From Flavobacteriales bacterium (GTDB lineage: Bacteria; Bacteroidota; Bacteroidia; Flavobacteriales; Schleiferiaceae), in contig CP051243.1 in assembly GCA_017795025.1 (NCBI GenBank), forward strand, positions 2,876,897 to 2,940,896: a DNA stretch of 64,000 nt, read 5' to 3'. Shown piece after piece: positions 7,813 through 17,516 of this stretch (positions within the stretch are counted from its first letter, which is position 1; every line of letters begins with the position of its first letter). The notes beneath the pieces were generated by a model, which worked only from the letters and a program-made list of their open reading frames with translations, was not told the DNA's origin and ran no database searches. The translations under genes and the position numbers were made by a program.

Positions 7813-9569
7813 AACTGCTTTTCGATTTTAGTGAGTACCGTTTGCGCTTGGTGGTAGTCCTTTTCCGCCGCTTCCATTTTAATGCCGGTAAATCGCGCCA
7901 TCTCCGCTTTCGCCAATAAGTCAAGGATGCTTTTAATATCCTCCTCTTCGCAGCTGCCTTCTTTAAGTTTAGTGCGAATAAACTCTTTGCTCAAGCTGCT
8001 TACCCCAACTTGCAGCTTATCGCTAAAGAACCCAAGGATGGCTGTTTCCAATTCGACATAAAATACCTCCGCATCTCCTTGCTTTAGGGCTTTTTGCGCT
8101 TTTTGTAATTTTTTACGCGCCATTTTCCCCGCCCTTTGGATTCGCAGGGAATCACGGTTGGTAAGTTCTTTTTTCTTGCGGTTCCAGAACAGGATCAAAC
8201 CTAAGGCTAAAATGAGAATGCCCCCTAAGCTCCCATAGAAAAGGGTACTGCCTAAAAAGCGATAATCAATAGATTTCCAATGGGCACCTTTGGTCTTAAT
8301 AAAGAGGATATCCTGATTGAGGAAATCCACCGATTCCTGGTTGCCCGTGCTCGAAATACCTTTTTCCGTGGTATTCGCATTAACGGGCCCATCGCCAGTG
8401 ATGGTGATGTCGTAGGATTCGGTCTCCAGTCTTTGGTATCGTTCTTTCTTCGGATCGAAATAGCTAAATACAATGGGTTCGATTTTATATTTCCCTTTGT
8501 ATCGCGGCACCAAGAGGTATTCAATTTCCTTGAATCCCCGCATGCCATAAGGACCCACCGTGCTCGATTCTTTGATCTCAGGATCAAAAACCTCAAAGGC
8601 ACTGGGAAACTCTACTTGCGGTAGATCGGCGAATTTGATGTTTCCCCGCCCTTCAATGCGGATGCGTAATCGCAGGCTGCCATCGGTACTAACTTCTGTG
8701 GCGCTGATGGAGGCATCCATTTTAAAATCGCCCACTGCCCCACTAAAGTTTTGAGGTTTACCCTTAGTAGGAAGAGGCTTTACAGTGATTGCTGGGAAAG
8801 AAGAACTAAGAGCTAAGTTACGTCGTACGCGTCGGGGGAAGCCCCAAGAGTCTCGCTGATTGGTTTGATAGTTAACCGGTAATTCAATCGCTAGGGGGCC
8901 GGGCTCCAGCTTCCCACTACGTTGGGGGATCAGTACCAATTCCCGAAGATTTCCCGCCTTATAGGCTAAACCATTAAAATACTCAATGTCCTCTTCAATG
9001 CGCTTTTGCTCAATTTGCTCATTGTAGAAACCTTCGAAATCGGGCTCGGCATTTAAACTTAAGGGTTCGAGGCCTAGTCCATCACGGTAATAAATTCGAA
9101 AGGCTCCATAAATGGGTTCCCCTAAATACACCTCCGTTTTACTGGCAATGAGTTTTAAAAAGGCCAAATCGGGTTGACCGGAAGTAGTGTTCTGTTTGGC
9201 CTCATGCACCGTAATCTTAACTTCTTGGGTGCGATAGGTTTCACCATTCACCTTAATGAAGGCTGGATCGATGGTGTATTCCCCGGGCTTCAAGGCCTTT
9301 AAAACATAACCATAGCTTATTTCTAAACGATGTCCACGGTTATCGCGGAAAGAGCTGTAGGAGGTATTGGGGCCGCCAAGTACTTTGAAACCTTGGAAAC
9401 TTGGCGGACTAAAGTCGGTACCTTCTTGATTAACCGCAAACTCCACTTGAAAGCGTTGGCCAACGCTCACTTCATTTCTACTAAGCTTAGTTTTAAAACT
9501 TACCTGTGCCGCAAGACTGCTGCAGACCATGGAAAAAACTACTATGTAAAAGCGCATCGCCATTACCAA
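7809..9569 (-). CDS. batD: BatD: secreted/membrane oxygen-tolerance protein
   Basis: The protein has a signal peptide, a long beta-rich extracytoplasmic region (about 25-440) of the BatD type, one transmembrane segment (near 450-470) and a cytoplasmic helical tail of about 120 residues. Several ATGs are possible: 9569, 9563 (TAATG overlap with batC's stop) and 9557. The TAATG arrangement favours 9563, which would shorten the protein by two residues. It is probably membrane-anchored and part of a complex with the vWA proteins BatA and BatB. Confidence 0.88.
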   Translation of the reverse strand: MVMAMRFYIVVFSMVCSSLAAQVSFKTKLSRNEVSVGQRFQVEFAVNQEGTDFSPPSFQGFKVLGGPNTSYSSFRDNRGHRLEISYGYVLKALKPGEYTIDPAFIKVNGETYRTQEVKITVHEAKQNTTSGQPDLAFLKLIASKTEVYLGEPIYGAFRIYYRDGLGLEPLSLNAEPDFEGFYNEQIEQKRIEEDIEYFNGLAYKAGNLRELVLIPQRSGKLEPGPLAIELPVNYQTNQRDSWGFPRRVRRNLALSSSFPAITVKPLPTKGKPQNFSGAVGDFKMDASISATEVSTDGSLRLRIRIEGRGNIKFADLPQVEFPSAFEVFDPEIKESSTVGPYGMRGFKEIEYLLVPRYKGKYKIEPIVFSYFDPKKERYQRLETESYDITITGDGPVNANTTEKGISSTGNQESVDFLNQDILFIKTKGAHWKSIDYRFLGSTLFYGSLGGILILALGLILFWNRKKKELTNRDSLRIQRAGKMARKKLQKAQKALKQGDAEVFYVELETAILGFFSDKLQVGVSSLSKEFIRTKLKEGSCEEEDIKSILDLLAKAEMARFTGIKMEAAEKDYHQAQTVLTKIEKQL

Positions 9570-10378
9570 TCTTTAGTACTATTCGAGGGTTTGTGCTTTA
9601 TCTTCTTTTCGAGCAGCTTCTTCTGGGTTTTTTCTTCTTGACGCTCCAAGGCTTGCAATAAACGCTCGATGTTCTCACGGTTCATTTGCTTTTGGGCCTC
9701 TTGAGCTTCCTGTTGTTGCTGTTCTTTTTGGTTCGCATCGTCTTTGGCCTGTTCTTCTTTTCCAGATTCGGGCTGCTTCTGCTCTTGTTCTTGTTGCTCC
9801 TTATTTTGTTGCGAATCTTCCTGCTGGTCCTGCTTTTGCTGGTCCTTGTCTTCTTTCCCTTGGTCTTGCTTTTGCTGCTCTTTTTGCTGCTCCTGATCCT
9901 TTTTATCCTGCTCTTGATTTTTATCCTGCTGCTTTTGCTGTTGCTCTTCTTTGCGTTGCTGTTCCAGCGCTTTCGCTAGATTGTAGCGAGTTTCCTCATC
10001 GGCAGGGTTTTGCAAGAGGGCATTTTTATAGGCTTCAATTGCTTCTTTTAGCTTTTCCGATTTTAGATAAGAGTTTCCCAAGTTGTGGTAAACTTCGGCT
10101 TTCTGTTGAGGGCTTTGTGCTCGGCCCAGGCTTTCTTTAAAAGCAGCGATAGCCTCTTCGTAGCGCGCCTGCTTAAATAGTGCCGTTCCAAGATTATACT
10201 GGGTAGTAGCTAAATCCTTGTCTTTAGCCGCCTTGGCCGCTTCCCGGTATCTGATTTCCGCTTCGTCGTAGGCACCTTGCTCATAAGCTTGGTTACCCTG
10301 CTCTACTTTTTCGCGGGCCGCTTGGCCAACTGAGTTTAAAGCGAGCAGCATGAGGACAAAAAGACTAATCTTTTTCAT
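9563..10378 (-). CDS. batC: BatC: TPR protein with long Gln/Lys/Glu-rich tail
   Basis: A signal peptide (MKKISLFVLM) is followed by three TPR units (about 25-135, for example YHNLGNSYLKSEKLKEA) and then about 100 residues made almost only of Q, K, E and D. This tail is probably an extended or coiled-coil segment; its reverse strand gives a spurious leucine-rich frame. The ATG at 10378 is chosen because it begins the signal peptide; an ATG three codons earlier (10387) is possible. It overlaps batB upstream and batD downstream. Confidence 0.85.
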   Translation of the reverse strand: MKKISLFVLMLLALNSVGQAAREKVEQGNQAYEQGAYDEAEIRYREAAKAAKDKDLATTQYNLGTALFKQARYEEAIAAFKESLGRAQSPQQKAEVYHNLGNSYLKSEKLKEAIEAYKNALLQNPADEETRYNLAKALEQQRKEEQQQKQQDKNQEQDKKDQEQQKEQQKQDQGKEDKDQQKQDQQEDSQQNKEQQEQEQKQPESGKEEQAKDDANQKEQQQQEAQEAQKQMNRENIERLLQALERQEEKTQKKLLEKKIKHKPSNSTKDW

Positions 10379-11411
10379 TCCGATCAAATAAGTTTAAATT
10401 CTTAAACCACTGCGTTTTTCGCTCTAGTATAAAGGTGTCTAAAATTAATAAGAGCAATGCAGGAGCCAATAACCATTGAAATTGGTCTTGGTAATCCGTA
10501 AAGGTCATGGACTCGAATTGCTGCTTTTCCATGCCCGATATCTCATCAATTAAAAACTCTACAGTCGAGGTAATCGAGTTTCCATTTCGATACAAGCCTG
10601 TACCTTGTTCGGCAATCTTTTCCAAAAGCTCTTGGTTGAGCTTGGTGATTACAACCTCGCCCGATTGGTCCTTTTTATAGCTTTTGGTTTGGCCTTGGCG
10701 ATTTTTAATAGGAATTGGTCCACCGCGCTCGGTACCTAAGCCTAAAGTGATAATGCGAATGCCTTGATTTGTGGCTCTTTCTATAGCCGCTTCAATTTCC
10801 GATTCGTGATCTTCACCATCGCTAAGAATGACTAGCAAGCGGTTCTTCTGGTCTTTATTGTCGAAGTATTTACTCGCTAAGTCGATGGCCTCACCAATGG
10901 CAGTACCTTGGGAGGGGATGAGGTCGGTATTTACATTTTTAAGGAATAAACGCGCCGCTCCGTAATCAGTGGTAATGGGCAATTGCGGATAGGCCCTGCC
11001 AGCATAGGAGATAATACCGATGCGATCGCCAACCATCTCATCCAGTGTTTTGGAAATCAGTAAGCGCGCTCGGTCTAAACGACTCGGCTGAACATCCTCG
11101 CAAAGCATACTCTTACTCACGTCTACGGCGAATACCAAGTCGATTCCTTCTCTCTGCACTTTTTCCATCTGACTGCCAATCTTGGGATTTACTAGGGCCA
11201 GACTTAAGAGTCCGATTATGCTGAGGGCTAAAATGAACTTTAGGAAAGGTTTATTCTGACTACGTTCCGGACTAAGTTGTTCAATAAGCAAGCGGTCGCC
11301 AAAGGCTTTTTGGGTTTTTCGGCGCCAAGCCAAGTATAAGCTGTACACCAATACCAACAGGGGTATCAGCAAAAGCAAGTAGAAGTATTCTGGTTGCTCT
11401 AATTGGTACAT
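10365..11411 (-). CDS. batB: BatB: membrane-anchored vWA protein
   Basis: Two hydrophobic segments at the N-terminus (about 10-30 and 55-75) precede a von Willebrand factor A domain with an intact MIDAS start, AVDVSKSM, and a LSDGEDHE motif; a third hydrophobic segment lies near the C-terminus. This is the standard BatA/BatB layout. It is paralogous to batA immediately upstream, with which it shares a TAATG overlap. It probably forms a metal-dependent protein-binding surface on the periplasmic or cytoplasmic face for MoxR-driven complex assembly. Confidence 0.9.
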   Translation of the reverse strand: MYQLEQPEYFYLLLLIPLLVLVYSLYLAWRRKTQKAFGDRLLIEQLSPERSQNKPFLKFILALSIIGLLSLALVNPKIGSQMEKVQREGIDLVFAVDVSKSMLCEDVQPSRLDRARLLISKTLDEMVGDRIGIISYAGRAYPQLPITTDYGAARLFLKNVNTDLIPSQGTAIGEAIDLASKYFDNKDQKNRLLVILSDGEDHESEIEAAIERATNQGIRIITLGLGTERGGPIPIKNRQGQTKSYKKDQSGEVVITKLNQELLEKIAEQGTGLYRNGNSITSTVEFLIDEISGMEKQQFESMTFTDYQDQFQWLLAPALLLLILDTFILERKTQWFKNLNLFDRNEKD

Positions 11412-12412
11412 TACACAAAGCTTTTTAGTAGGGTGTAGCGCAAGAGCACTTCAACAAACAAGAGTCCTAATGCCCAAAGGGCAAAAACATCGAATTTTTC
11501 GTCGTAGGTGTAAAAGCGCAACTCTTGCAGTTTTGTTTTTTCCAGCTGGTCTATTTCCTTGTAAATCTCTGCAAGCTTTTGGTTATCCGTGGCTCGGAAA
11601 TACTGACCATCAGTACGCTTTGCAATTTCTTTAAGCAGCTTTTCGTCAATATTTACCGGTAAATAGGCGTAGTCGTAATTATTGGCGCCACGCTTTCCAA
11701 CTACCGTTAAGGCGCGTCCTTTAGTGCCAACCCCAATCGTATACACCCGAATGTTGAAGGTTTTAGCCCATTCGGCCGCCGTTAAGGGGTCAATCTCTCC
11801 CACATTATTTTCACCATCGGTTAGTAAAATGGCCACTTTACTTTTGGCTTTGCTATCCTTTAATCGGTTGATGGTGGTGGCGAGTCCCATTCCTATTGCG
11901 GTTCCCGGATCTATTAAGCCACTGCGTAGGGAGCTTAAGTCATTTTTAAGGATAGCATGATCGGTGGTTAAGGGCGTTTGGGTGTAGCTCTCCCCAGAAT
12001 ATACCACTAAACCAATACGATCGCTGGAGCGGCCTTCGATAAAATCGGTAGCTACTTCCTTAGTAGCTTCTAGTCGATTGGGTTTTAAATCTTGCGAAAG
12101 CATCGACACCGAAACATCCACCGCCAACATGATGTCAATACCTTCGGTGCTACTACTCTTACTTTTTTCCTCACTACTTCTTGGGCGGGCCAAAGCAACA
12201 ATAACTAGTGCGATACTCAAAATGCGTAATACTCGCGGAAGCACGTGTAGCAAGGCACTGCGGTTAAACTTACTTTGCGCAAGGAAGGAGGCGTCGGGGA
12301 AGCGCATTTCGGGGTAGCTATCTTTGCGACGCCAATAAAACCAAAGGGCAATAATGGGAATGGCCACTAAAAGCCAGAGAAATTCGGGGTTTACAAACTC
12401 GTAATTATACAT
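11411..12412 (-). CDS. batA: BatA: membrane-anchored vWA protein
   Basis: The layout is the same as BatB: hydrophobic segments at about 10-25 and 50-70, a vWA domain with AVDVSVSM (MIDAS DxSxS) and LLTDGENN, and a C-terminal membrane segment. It has 333 residues, a normal length. Its start overlaps the stop of the preceding BatD/DUF4381-like gene by 8 bases. MoxR-type AAA ATPases and vWA proteins commonly act as pairs, and both occur in this operon. Confidence 0.9.
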   Translation of the reverse strand: MYNYEFVNPEFLWLLVAIPIIALWFYWRRKDSYPEMRFPDASFLAQSKFNRSALLHVLPRVLRILSIALVIVALARPRSSEEKSKSSSTEGIDIMLAVDVSVSMLSQDLKPNRLEATKEVATDFIEGRSSDRIGLVVYSGESYTQTPLTTDHAILKNDLSSLRSGLIDPGTAIGMGLATTINRLKDSKAKSKVAILLTDGENNVGEIDPLTAAEWAKTFNIRVYTIGVGTKGRALTVVGKRGANNYDYAYLPVNIDEKLLKEIAKRTDGQYFRATDNQKLAEIYKEIDQLEKTKLQELRFYTYDEKFDVFALWALGLLFVEVLLRYTLLKSFV

Positions 12413-13310
12413 CGGCTTCAGGGTTTTGAATTTGATGTGACTTTACGAATTCACGGATACTCTCGAGGGCTTGAATATTGTCTTCCGGCAGGGGTTTCTC
12501 ACGGGCAAACTTCACTAGGGCACTGAGCAGTAAACTCTCTTTCATTTGCCGGTATAATTGCTCATTCTTTACAATCGGTTTCATTCGGGAGACCAATTCT
12601 TCGGCAGTGAGTTCTTTGGTTTTTAAACCATGTTTACGCTCTAAGAAGATGCGGAGGATATCCACAAGCTCCGAGTAGTAGGCTTTATTTTTCCCTTCTT
12701 GCCACAGCTTTTTGGCCTCGAGGGAGCGCAGCGCTTCTAAGGCCCATTCTACCGGTGGAACTAAGGGGGCTTCGGGAGTTTTAGCTTGCGATTCACCTTT
12801 ATTACGCAACCTTTTCCAGAGGAAGAAGACTATCAAGCCTATGCCAAGCAGGGCTAAGGCCCAATAAAGGATTTGCATTAAATCGAACGGAATACTACCA
12901 GGGCCTTTAATGTCGTAATAGTCTTGGCCGGCCTTTATATTGGGGAAGAAGACCCGTATCGCAATACTATCGGTTTCGCTTATCGAGCTATCCTCAAGGA
13001 CTAGTTTTAAAGGAGGGATAAACACATCCCCACTATCAAAGGAAGTAAGGCGAACTTTTTGCTCGAGTTCCAAACCAAGCTCATTCTTTAGGCTGTCCAC
13101 CGAGCCCATTTCAATAATCGAAATTCCAGGGAGCTCATTAAGGCTTGGCCAAGTGTAATTTTTACCGCTTGGGATGCTTGCTTTAAGATTTAAGTGAATG
13201 GGTTCCCCAATTTTTATTTGTTGGGTGTCGACCCGTGCGCTGAAGTCGAATTCTTGCGCCGAAACCAAGGTGCCCATTACCAGGAATAAACAAAGCATGG
13301 TATTTCTCAT
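12405..13310 (-). CDS. BatD-like/DUF4381-type membrane protein
   Basis: A signal peptide (ending near SAQ) is followed by a beta-rich extracytoplasmic domain of about 120 residues resembling the BatD N-terminal domain, one transmembrane segment (near 145-165) and a cytoplasmic helical domain (about 185-290) of the kind found in DUF4381 proteins. It occupies the position between DUF58 and batA that a small membrane protein usually has in Bacteroidota Bat operons. The start at 13310 is fixed by an ATGA overlap with the DUF58 stop. Its own function is unknown. Confidence 0.75.
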   Translation of the reverse strand: MRNTMLCLFLVMGTLVSAQEFDFSARVDTQQIKIGEPIHLNLKASIPSGKNYTWPSLNELPGISIIEMGSVDSLKNELGLELEQKVRLTSFDSGDVFIPPLKLVLEDSSISETDSIAIRVFFPNIKAGQDYYDIKGPGSIPFDLMQILYWALALLGIGLIVFFLWKRLRNKGESQAKTPEAPLVPPVEWALEALRSLEAKKLWQEGKNKAYYSELVDILRIFLERKHGLKTKELTAEELVSRMKPIVKNEQLYRQMKESLLLSALVKFAREKPLPEDNIQALESIREFVKSHQIQNPEADV

Positions 13311-14176
13311 CGACTCCGCTTTTTAAAATAACCTAATAATGCAGCGGGATAGGATTGATCGATTCGAATAGACAATTCGCCAGCACCACTGCGTAAAAAG
13401 CTCTCTTGGTAATAATTACGGTAATCGCTAAAGCGCTCCTTCATTTTGTTTCGCAGCTTACGCGATCCGGTATTTATCCAATGGACCTTGCCACTTTCAG
13501 GATCGCGCATCGGCAGTAAGCCAAGGTTAGGTAAGTCCTCCTCCCGAGGGTCATAAACACGGATACCGGTTAAGTCGTGTTTTCGGCTAGCAATTTTAAG
13601 GGCTTGTCGGTAGCGACTATCCATAAAATCGCTGAGCACAAAGGCAATGGCCCTACGCTTTTGAAAGGCACTGAAGAAGCGCAAGGCTTCCCCAATATTG
13701 GTTTTATTGCTTTGGGGTTTAAACTCGATAAGCTCACGGATAATTCTTAGGATATGCGATTTTCCTTTACCCGGCGGGATAAACTTTTCCACCTGGTCGC
13801 TAAAGAAAATTACCCCTACTTTATCGTTGTTCTGAATCGCCGAAAAGGCGAGGGTAGCGCATATTTCGGTAATCATTTCGCGCTTAAGCTGATGCTTAGA
13901 CCCAAAGTTTTCGGAGCCACTTAAATCGACTAATAGCATTAAGGTTAACTCCCGCTCTTCTTCAAAAACCTTGATGTAAGGTTCGTGCAGTTTGGCGGTC
14001 ACATTCCAGTCGATGGCTCTAATATCATCACCATATTCGTAACGACGCACTTCACTAAAGGCCATTCCTCTTCCCTTAAAGGAGCTGTGATACTCCCCCG
14101 AAAAGAGGTGGTTACTGAGGCGTCGGGTTTTAATTTCTATCCGCCTAACCTTCTTTAGTAATTGTTGCGTTTCCAT
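13307..14176 (-). CDS. DUF58 domain protein of the Bat operon
   Basis: The family signature is clear: a GRGMAFSEVRRYEYGDDIRAIDWN block near residues 36-60, followed by a vWA-like half with LLVDLSGSENFG. DUF58 proteins are nearly always next to a MoxR ATPase and are thought to be its cytosolic partner or adaptor. It lies 14 bases downstream of moxR and overlaps the next gene by four bases. Confidence 0.9.
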   Translation of the reverse strand: METQQLLKKVRRIEIKTRRLSNHLFSGEYHSSFKGRGMAFSEVRRYEYGDDIRAIDWNVTAKLHEPYIKVFEEERELTLMLLVDLSGSENFGSKHQLKREMITEICATLAFSAIQNNDKVGVIFFSDQVEKFIPPGKGKSHILRIIRELIEFKPQSNKTNIGEALRFFSAFQKRRAIAFVLSDFMDSRYRQALKIASRKHDLTGIRVYDPREEDLPNLGLLPMRDPESGKVHWINTGSRKLRNKMKERFSDYRNYYQESFLRSGAGELSIRIDQSYPAALLGYFKKRSR

Positions 14177-14190
14177 TCGACTCCCTCGGT

Positions 14191-15195
14191 TTAAGGTACT
14201 TCGATTTGGTCTACAATCTGATGAATGAGGTCTTCACTACTCACATTTTCCGCTTCCGCTTCATAAGTGATTCCGATGCGATGCCGCAGTACATCTCCGA
14301 CTACCGCCCGAACATCCTCTGGAATTACGTATCCTCTGCGCTTAATAAAGGCGTGAACCTTAGCGGCTGTGGCTAAGGAGATGCTACCACGAGGGGAGGC
14401 GCCAAACTCAATTAAAGGTTTTAAAGAAGGGAGGCGATAATCTTCTGGTTTCCGGGTGGCAAAGATGATATCTAAGATGTAGCGCTCTATCTTTTCGTCC
14501 ATATACACCTCGCGCACCATTTTTCGGGCTTTAAGGATGCTCTCCATTTTTACGACCGGACGAATCTCCTCAACCGAGCCACTTAAATTTTGACGCATTA
14601 TTAAGCGCTCATCTTCCTTACTGGGATAGGTGATTACCGTTTTAAGCATGAAGCGATCACTTTGCGCTTCGGGTAATGGATAGGTACCTTCTTGTTCCAC
14701 CGGGTTTTGTGTCGCTAGAACCAAAAAGGGTTCGGGGAGGCGGTGGGTTTCTTCTCCAATGGTAACCTGCCGCTCCTGCATAGCTTCTAATAAAGCGCTT
14801 TGCACCTTGGCGGGAGCCCGGTTAATTTCATCGGCTAAAACGAAATTGGCAAAAACAGGACCTTCCTTAACGGCGAATTCGTTCTTCTGGATATTGTAAA
14901 TCTGGGTACCCACTACATCGCTCGGTAAAAGGTCGGGGGTAAATTGAATCCGACTGTACTTAGCGTCGATCGCCTGGGCCAATGACTTAATAGCAAGGGT
15001 TTTGGCTAGGCCAGGTACACCTTCTAAAAGTATGTGCCCGTTACCTAAGAGGGCGATTAATAGGCGTTCCAGCATTTCTTTTTGACCAATGATGGATTTG
15101 TTTACTTCCATCATTAAAAGATCGATAAATGCACTTTCCTGTTCGATCTTCTCATTCAAGGCACGGATGTCCGTTGCGCTCTGACTAGTTTCCAT
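14191..15195 (-). CDS. MoxR-family AAA+ ATPase
   Basis: The product is a cytosolic AAA+ ATPase thought to act as a chaperone for vWA-containing complexes. The Walker A motif is EGVPGLAKT and the Walker B region is LADEINRAPAKVQSALLEAM; sensor and lid regions follow. The open frame extends to an ATG at 15318, but the family's typical N-terminus (DIRALNEKIEQESAF) begins just after the ATG at 15195, so this start is preferred. It is the first gene of the eight-gene Bat operon. Confidence 0.9.
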   Translation of the reverse strand: METSQSATDIRALNEKIEQESAFIDLLMMEVNKSIIGQKEMLERLLIALLGNGHILLEGVPGLAKTLAIKSLAQAIDAKYSRIQFTPDLLPSDVVGTQIYNIQKNEFAVKEGPVFANFVLADEINRAPAKVQSALLEAMQERQVTIGEETHRLPEPFLVLATQNPVEQEGTYPLPEAQSDRFMLKTVITYPSKEDERLIMRQNLSGSVEEIRPVVKMESILKARKMVREVYMDEKIERYILDIIFATRKPEDYRLPSLKPLIEFGASPRGSISLATAAKVHAFIKRRGYVIPEDVRAVVGDVLRHRIGITYEAEAENVSSEDLIHQIVDQIEVP

Positions 15196-15621
15196 GGTAC
15201 CTTCTACGTATTTATTTTTCTCGAGGGGGGCCTTTAACGACCGCATGCGAAAATGATAATTGACGGCATTTTCGGGCGTTAAAGCCTTGTTAAAAAACTT
15301 TTTCGAATTAACTGCCAATCAGGCGACTACCTTATAAATCGCATGAATCGACAAGTAACTCACTATCAAGGGACTAATTCCTTTTTAGTTCTTCACTTAA
15401 CAATAGGCTAACGCTGCGGTTCAAGCCTTCTTTTTAGTTAACAGTTATTTATGCTTTGAGGAGATGGATTTTTTAAGAGCCGCTTCGGGCCAAGGTTTCC
15501 TATCTCTTTCTTTAAGGTTAAGACCCCTAGGATTTGATTACATAAGCTTAAGCTAGGGAGGACTTTCCCCTAATCTTGGCCGCTCATATTTGCGGCACAT
15601 CCTAAACAAAAAATCTTCAAC
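15196..15621. other. Intergenic region between divergent moxR/Bat operon and PhoX-like gene
   Basis: This gap of about 430 bases should contain promoters for the Bat operon (leftward) and the PhoX-like gene (rightward). A CATATTTG near 15586-15593 is a one-mismatch Bacteroidota -7 element, about 30 bases before the PhoX-like start. Nothing else firm was seen: no RNA gene, repeat array or conserved small frame. The open frame upstream of the moxR start (15196-15318) could encode a longer MoxR N-terminus. Confidence 0.35.
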
Positions 15622-17454
15622 ATGAAAAAAGCATTACTCTTTGTTGCCTCCATGGCAACAGCCTTAGCCGTTCAGGCGCAATCTTTCTCGCCCGAGATTG
15701 ATGTAACCAATTGGGAACCTACTACCATTCAGGTTCCAAAGTCTCCGCTCATCACTCAATACCTTTTTATTGGTGGTCATGATGTGGTACAAACCACCCC
15801 TACTTATGGCAATCCTGCCGATACCGCTTTAGCCAAGCAATGGCACGATTTCATCGGCTTTACACCGGATAATAATGGATCCGACTTGGGTTGGATTTCG
15901 GTTAACCACGAAATGGTTGTTGCCCACGATAAGATTGGAGATGGCGGCGGAATGACCGTATTTAAGGTGCGCCGCGATCCTGCGACCGACTCTTTAGTAA
16001 TTGTGTCTCAAACCCTAGCCGATGGCCGTAGTGGCGAATTCTTTGCCGTTGATTTTGCCAATACCGTTGGTGAAACTGGAATGAACTGCGGTGGAATTAG
16101 TGCCTCAGATGGTCGTATTTGGACAGCCGAAGAATGGTGGAGGGGTTCGAACTCAGACATAGCAGACCGTGATACCGGTGACTTCACTATCGGGGTGGGT
16201 ACTTCCAGCTACGCCGCTCCAAATGGTTTTCCGGGCTACGATGGCCAAACCATTAAGAAGTACGAGAACTACAACTACATGGTGGAAATTGATCCGCGCG
16301 AAGCCAAAGCTATTCGTAAACAATACAATTGGGGTCGTCAGCCTTTCGAAGGAGGTTGCGTTATGCCCGACAACAAAACCGTTTACCTGGGCGCTGATGC
16401 TACCCCTGGCTTCTTTACCAAGTTCGTAGCCGATAATGCGGGTGACTTTACGACGGGTACCACTTACGTTTACAAGCATGATGCTATGGGAACGAAGTGG
16501 GTTGAGATTGACAACAGCGACTTTAACAAGATGATCAATTTTAACTCGGAGGCCGTAATGGCTGGTGCCACCATGTTTAACCGCATCGAGTGGGTAGTTG
16601 AAATTAATGGTAAGGTATACTTTACCGAAACTGGTCGTGATAACCCAGCTAGCAGATGGGCTCCAGCGGCAGCTCTGGGTTGTGTTTATGCTCCTCATCA
16701 CATGCAGCGCGCAGCCGACCAAAGTGCCGAGTTTAATAAAACTATTACCCCAGATAGTGCTGAGTATTGGGATTACTACGGTCGCGTAATGATGTACGAT
16801 CCAGCAACTGAGCAAACTTCTGTTTACCTAGAAGGTGGTCCTTACTTTAGTGTGGATCCTGGTGTATCGCAATATCCCGACAAGCACCTTTCTAACCCTG
16901 ATGGACTTAGCAAGATTAACATTAATGGCAAAGACTATATGCTTATTAATGAGGACTTAAATGGAACTTCCAAAGGGCGGACGCCTGCGGGAATCAGTAA
17001 CCGTACCTGCGAGCTGTTTATGTTGGATATGAGCATCACCAATCCTGGATTAAATGATTTGGTGCGTATTGCGGTTGTTCCAGTTGGAGCCGAGATTACA
17101 GGAGCCATTGGTACTCCTGATGGAAAAACCATTCTCTTTAATAGTCAGCACCCGAGCACTTCCAATCCTTTCCCTTACAACAACTCTATGACAGTGGCCA
17201 TTACGGGCTGGGATCAGGTTACCATCGGTTTGCCCGAAGATGCTTTTGAAGGAGAGTCTTTCCAGATTTACCCGAATCCTGCTACGCGTACTTTATACTT
17301 TAATACGCTAAGCGATGTTGCTATTTACGATGTAAATGGTAAGCGCATCAATGTGTTCCGTCAGGTAGAGAATATCGACATTTCTCTGCTTAAACCGGGC
17401 GTGTACTTTATTCAGAATGCTGAAGGCATTACCCAAAGACTTTTAGTAAAGTAG
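15622..17454 (+). CDS. Secreted PhoX-like (DUF839) protein with T9SS sorting domain
   Basis: A signal peptide ends at VQAQ (about residue 20). The body (about 30-540) has the repeated beta-propeller-like strands of DUF839/PhoX phosphatases, including VNHEMV, CGGISASDGRIWTAEEWW, FEGGCVMPDNKTVYLGAD and NPDGLSK. The last ~75 residues are a type A T9SS C-terminal sorting domain (FQIYPNPATRTLYF, IYDVNGK, LKPGVYFIQ), so the protein should be exported across the outer membrane and attached or released. PhoX enzymes are Ca/Fe-dependent alkaline phosphatases, but activity was not tested against active-site residues here. A terminator separates it from the peroxidase gene downstream. Confidence 0.85.
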   Translation: MKKALLFVASMATALAVQAQSFSPEIDVTNWEPTTIQVPKSPLITQYLFIGGHDVVQTTPTYGNPADTALAKQWHDFIGFTPDNNGSDLGWISVNHEMVVAHDKIGDGGGMTVFKVRRDPATDSLVIVSQTLADGRSGEFFAVDFANTVGETGMNCGGISASDGRIWTAEEWWRGSNSDIADRDTGDFTIGVGTSSYAAPNGFPGYDGQTIKKYENYNYMVEIDPREAKAIRKQYNWGRQPFEGGCVMPDNKTVYLGADATPGFFTKFVADNAGDFTTGTTYVYKHDAMGTKWVEIDNSDFNKMINFNSEAVMAGATMFNRIEWVVEINGKVYFTETGRDNPASRWAPAAALGCVYAPHHMQRAADQSAEFNKTITPDSAEYWDYYGRVMMYDPATEQTSVYLEGGPYFSVDPGVSQYPDKHLSNPDGLSKININGKDYMLINEDLNGTSKGRTPAGISNRTCELFMLDMSITNPGLNDLVRIAVVPVGAEITGAIGTPDGKTILFNSQHPSTSNPFPYNNSMTVAITGWDQVTIGLPEDAFEGESFQIYPNPATRTLYFNTLSDVAIYDVNGKRINVFRQVENIDISLLKPGVYFIQNAEGITQRLLVK

Positions 17455-17473
17455 GGATTATATAATCACCTGG

Positions 17474-17506
17474 ATGGGGGTAGTGCAAGCTGCCCCCATT
17501 TTTAAT
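17474..17506 (+). terminator. Rho-independent terminator after PhoX-like gene
   Basis: An 11-pair stem starting ATGGGGG and closing CCCCCAT carries a GCAA tetraloop (17485-17488) and is followed by a T-rich tract. It lies 20 bases past the stop and 11 bases before the peroxidase start, so it probably limits read-through. Confidence 0.8.
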
Positions 17507-17516
17507 TTTTAAGACT

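Noticed and set aside
9686-9979. A plus-strand frame encoding almost only Leu, Phe and Val
   Set aside because: It is the antisense of the Gln/Lys/Glu-rich tail of BatC, whose codons read as Leu and Phe on the other strand.
16153-16815. A 220-residue minus-strand frame
   Set aside because: It lies wholly inside the PhoX-like gene, has no recognisable motifs and is best read as a shadow frame.
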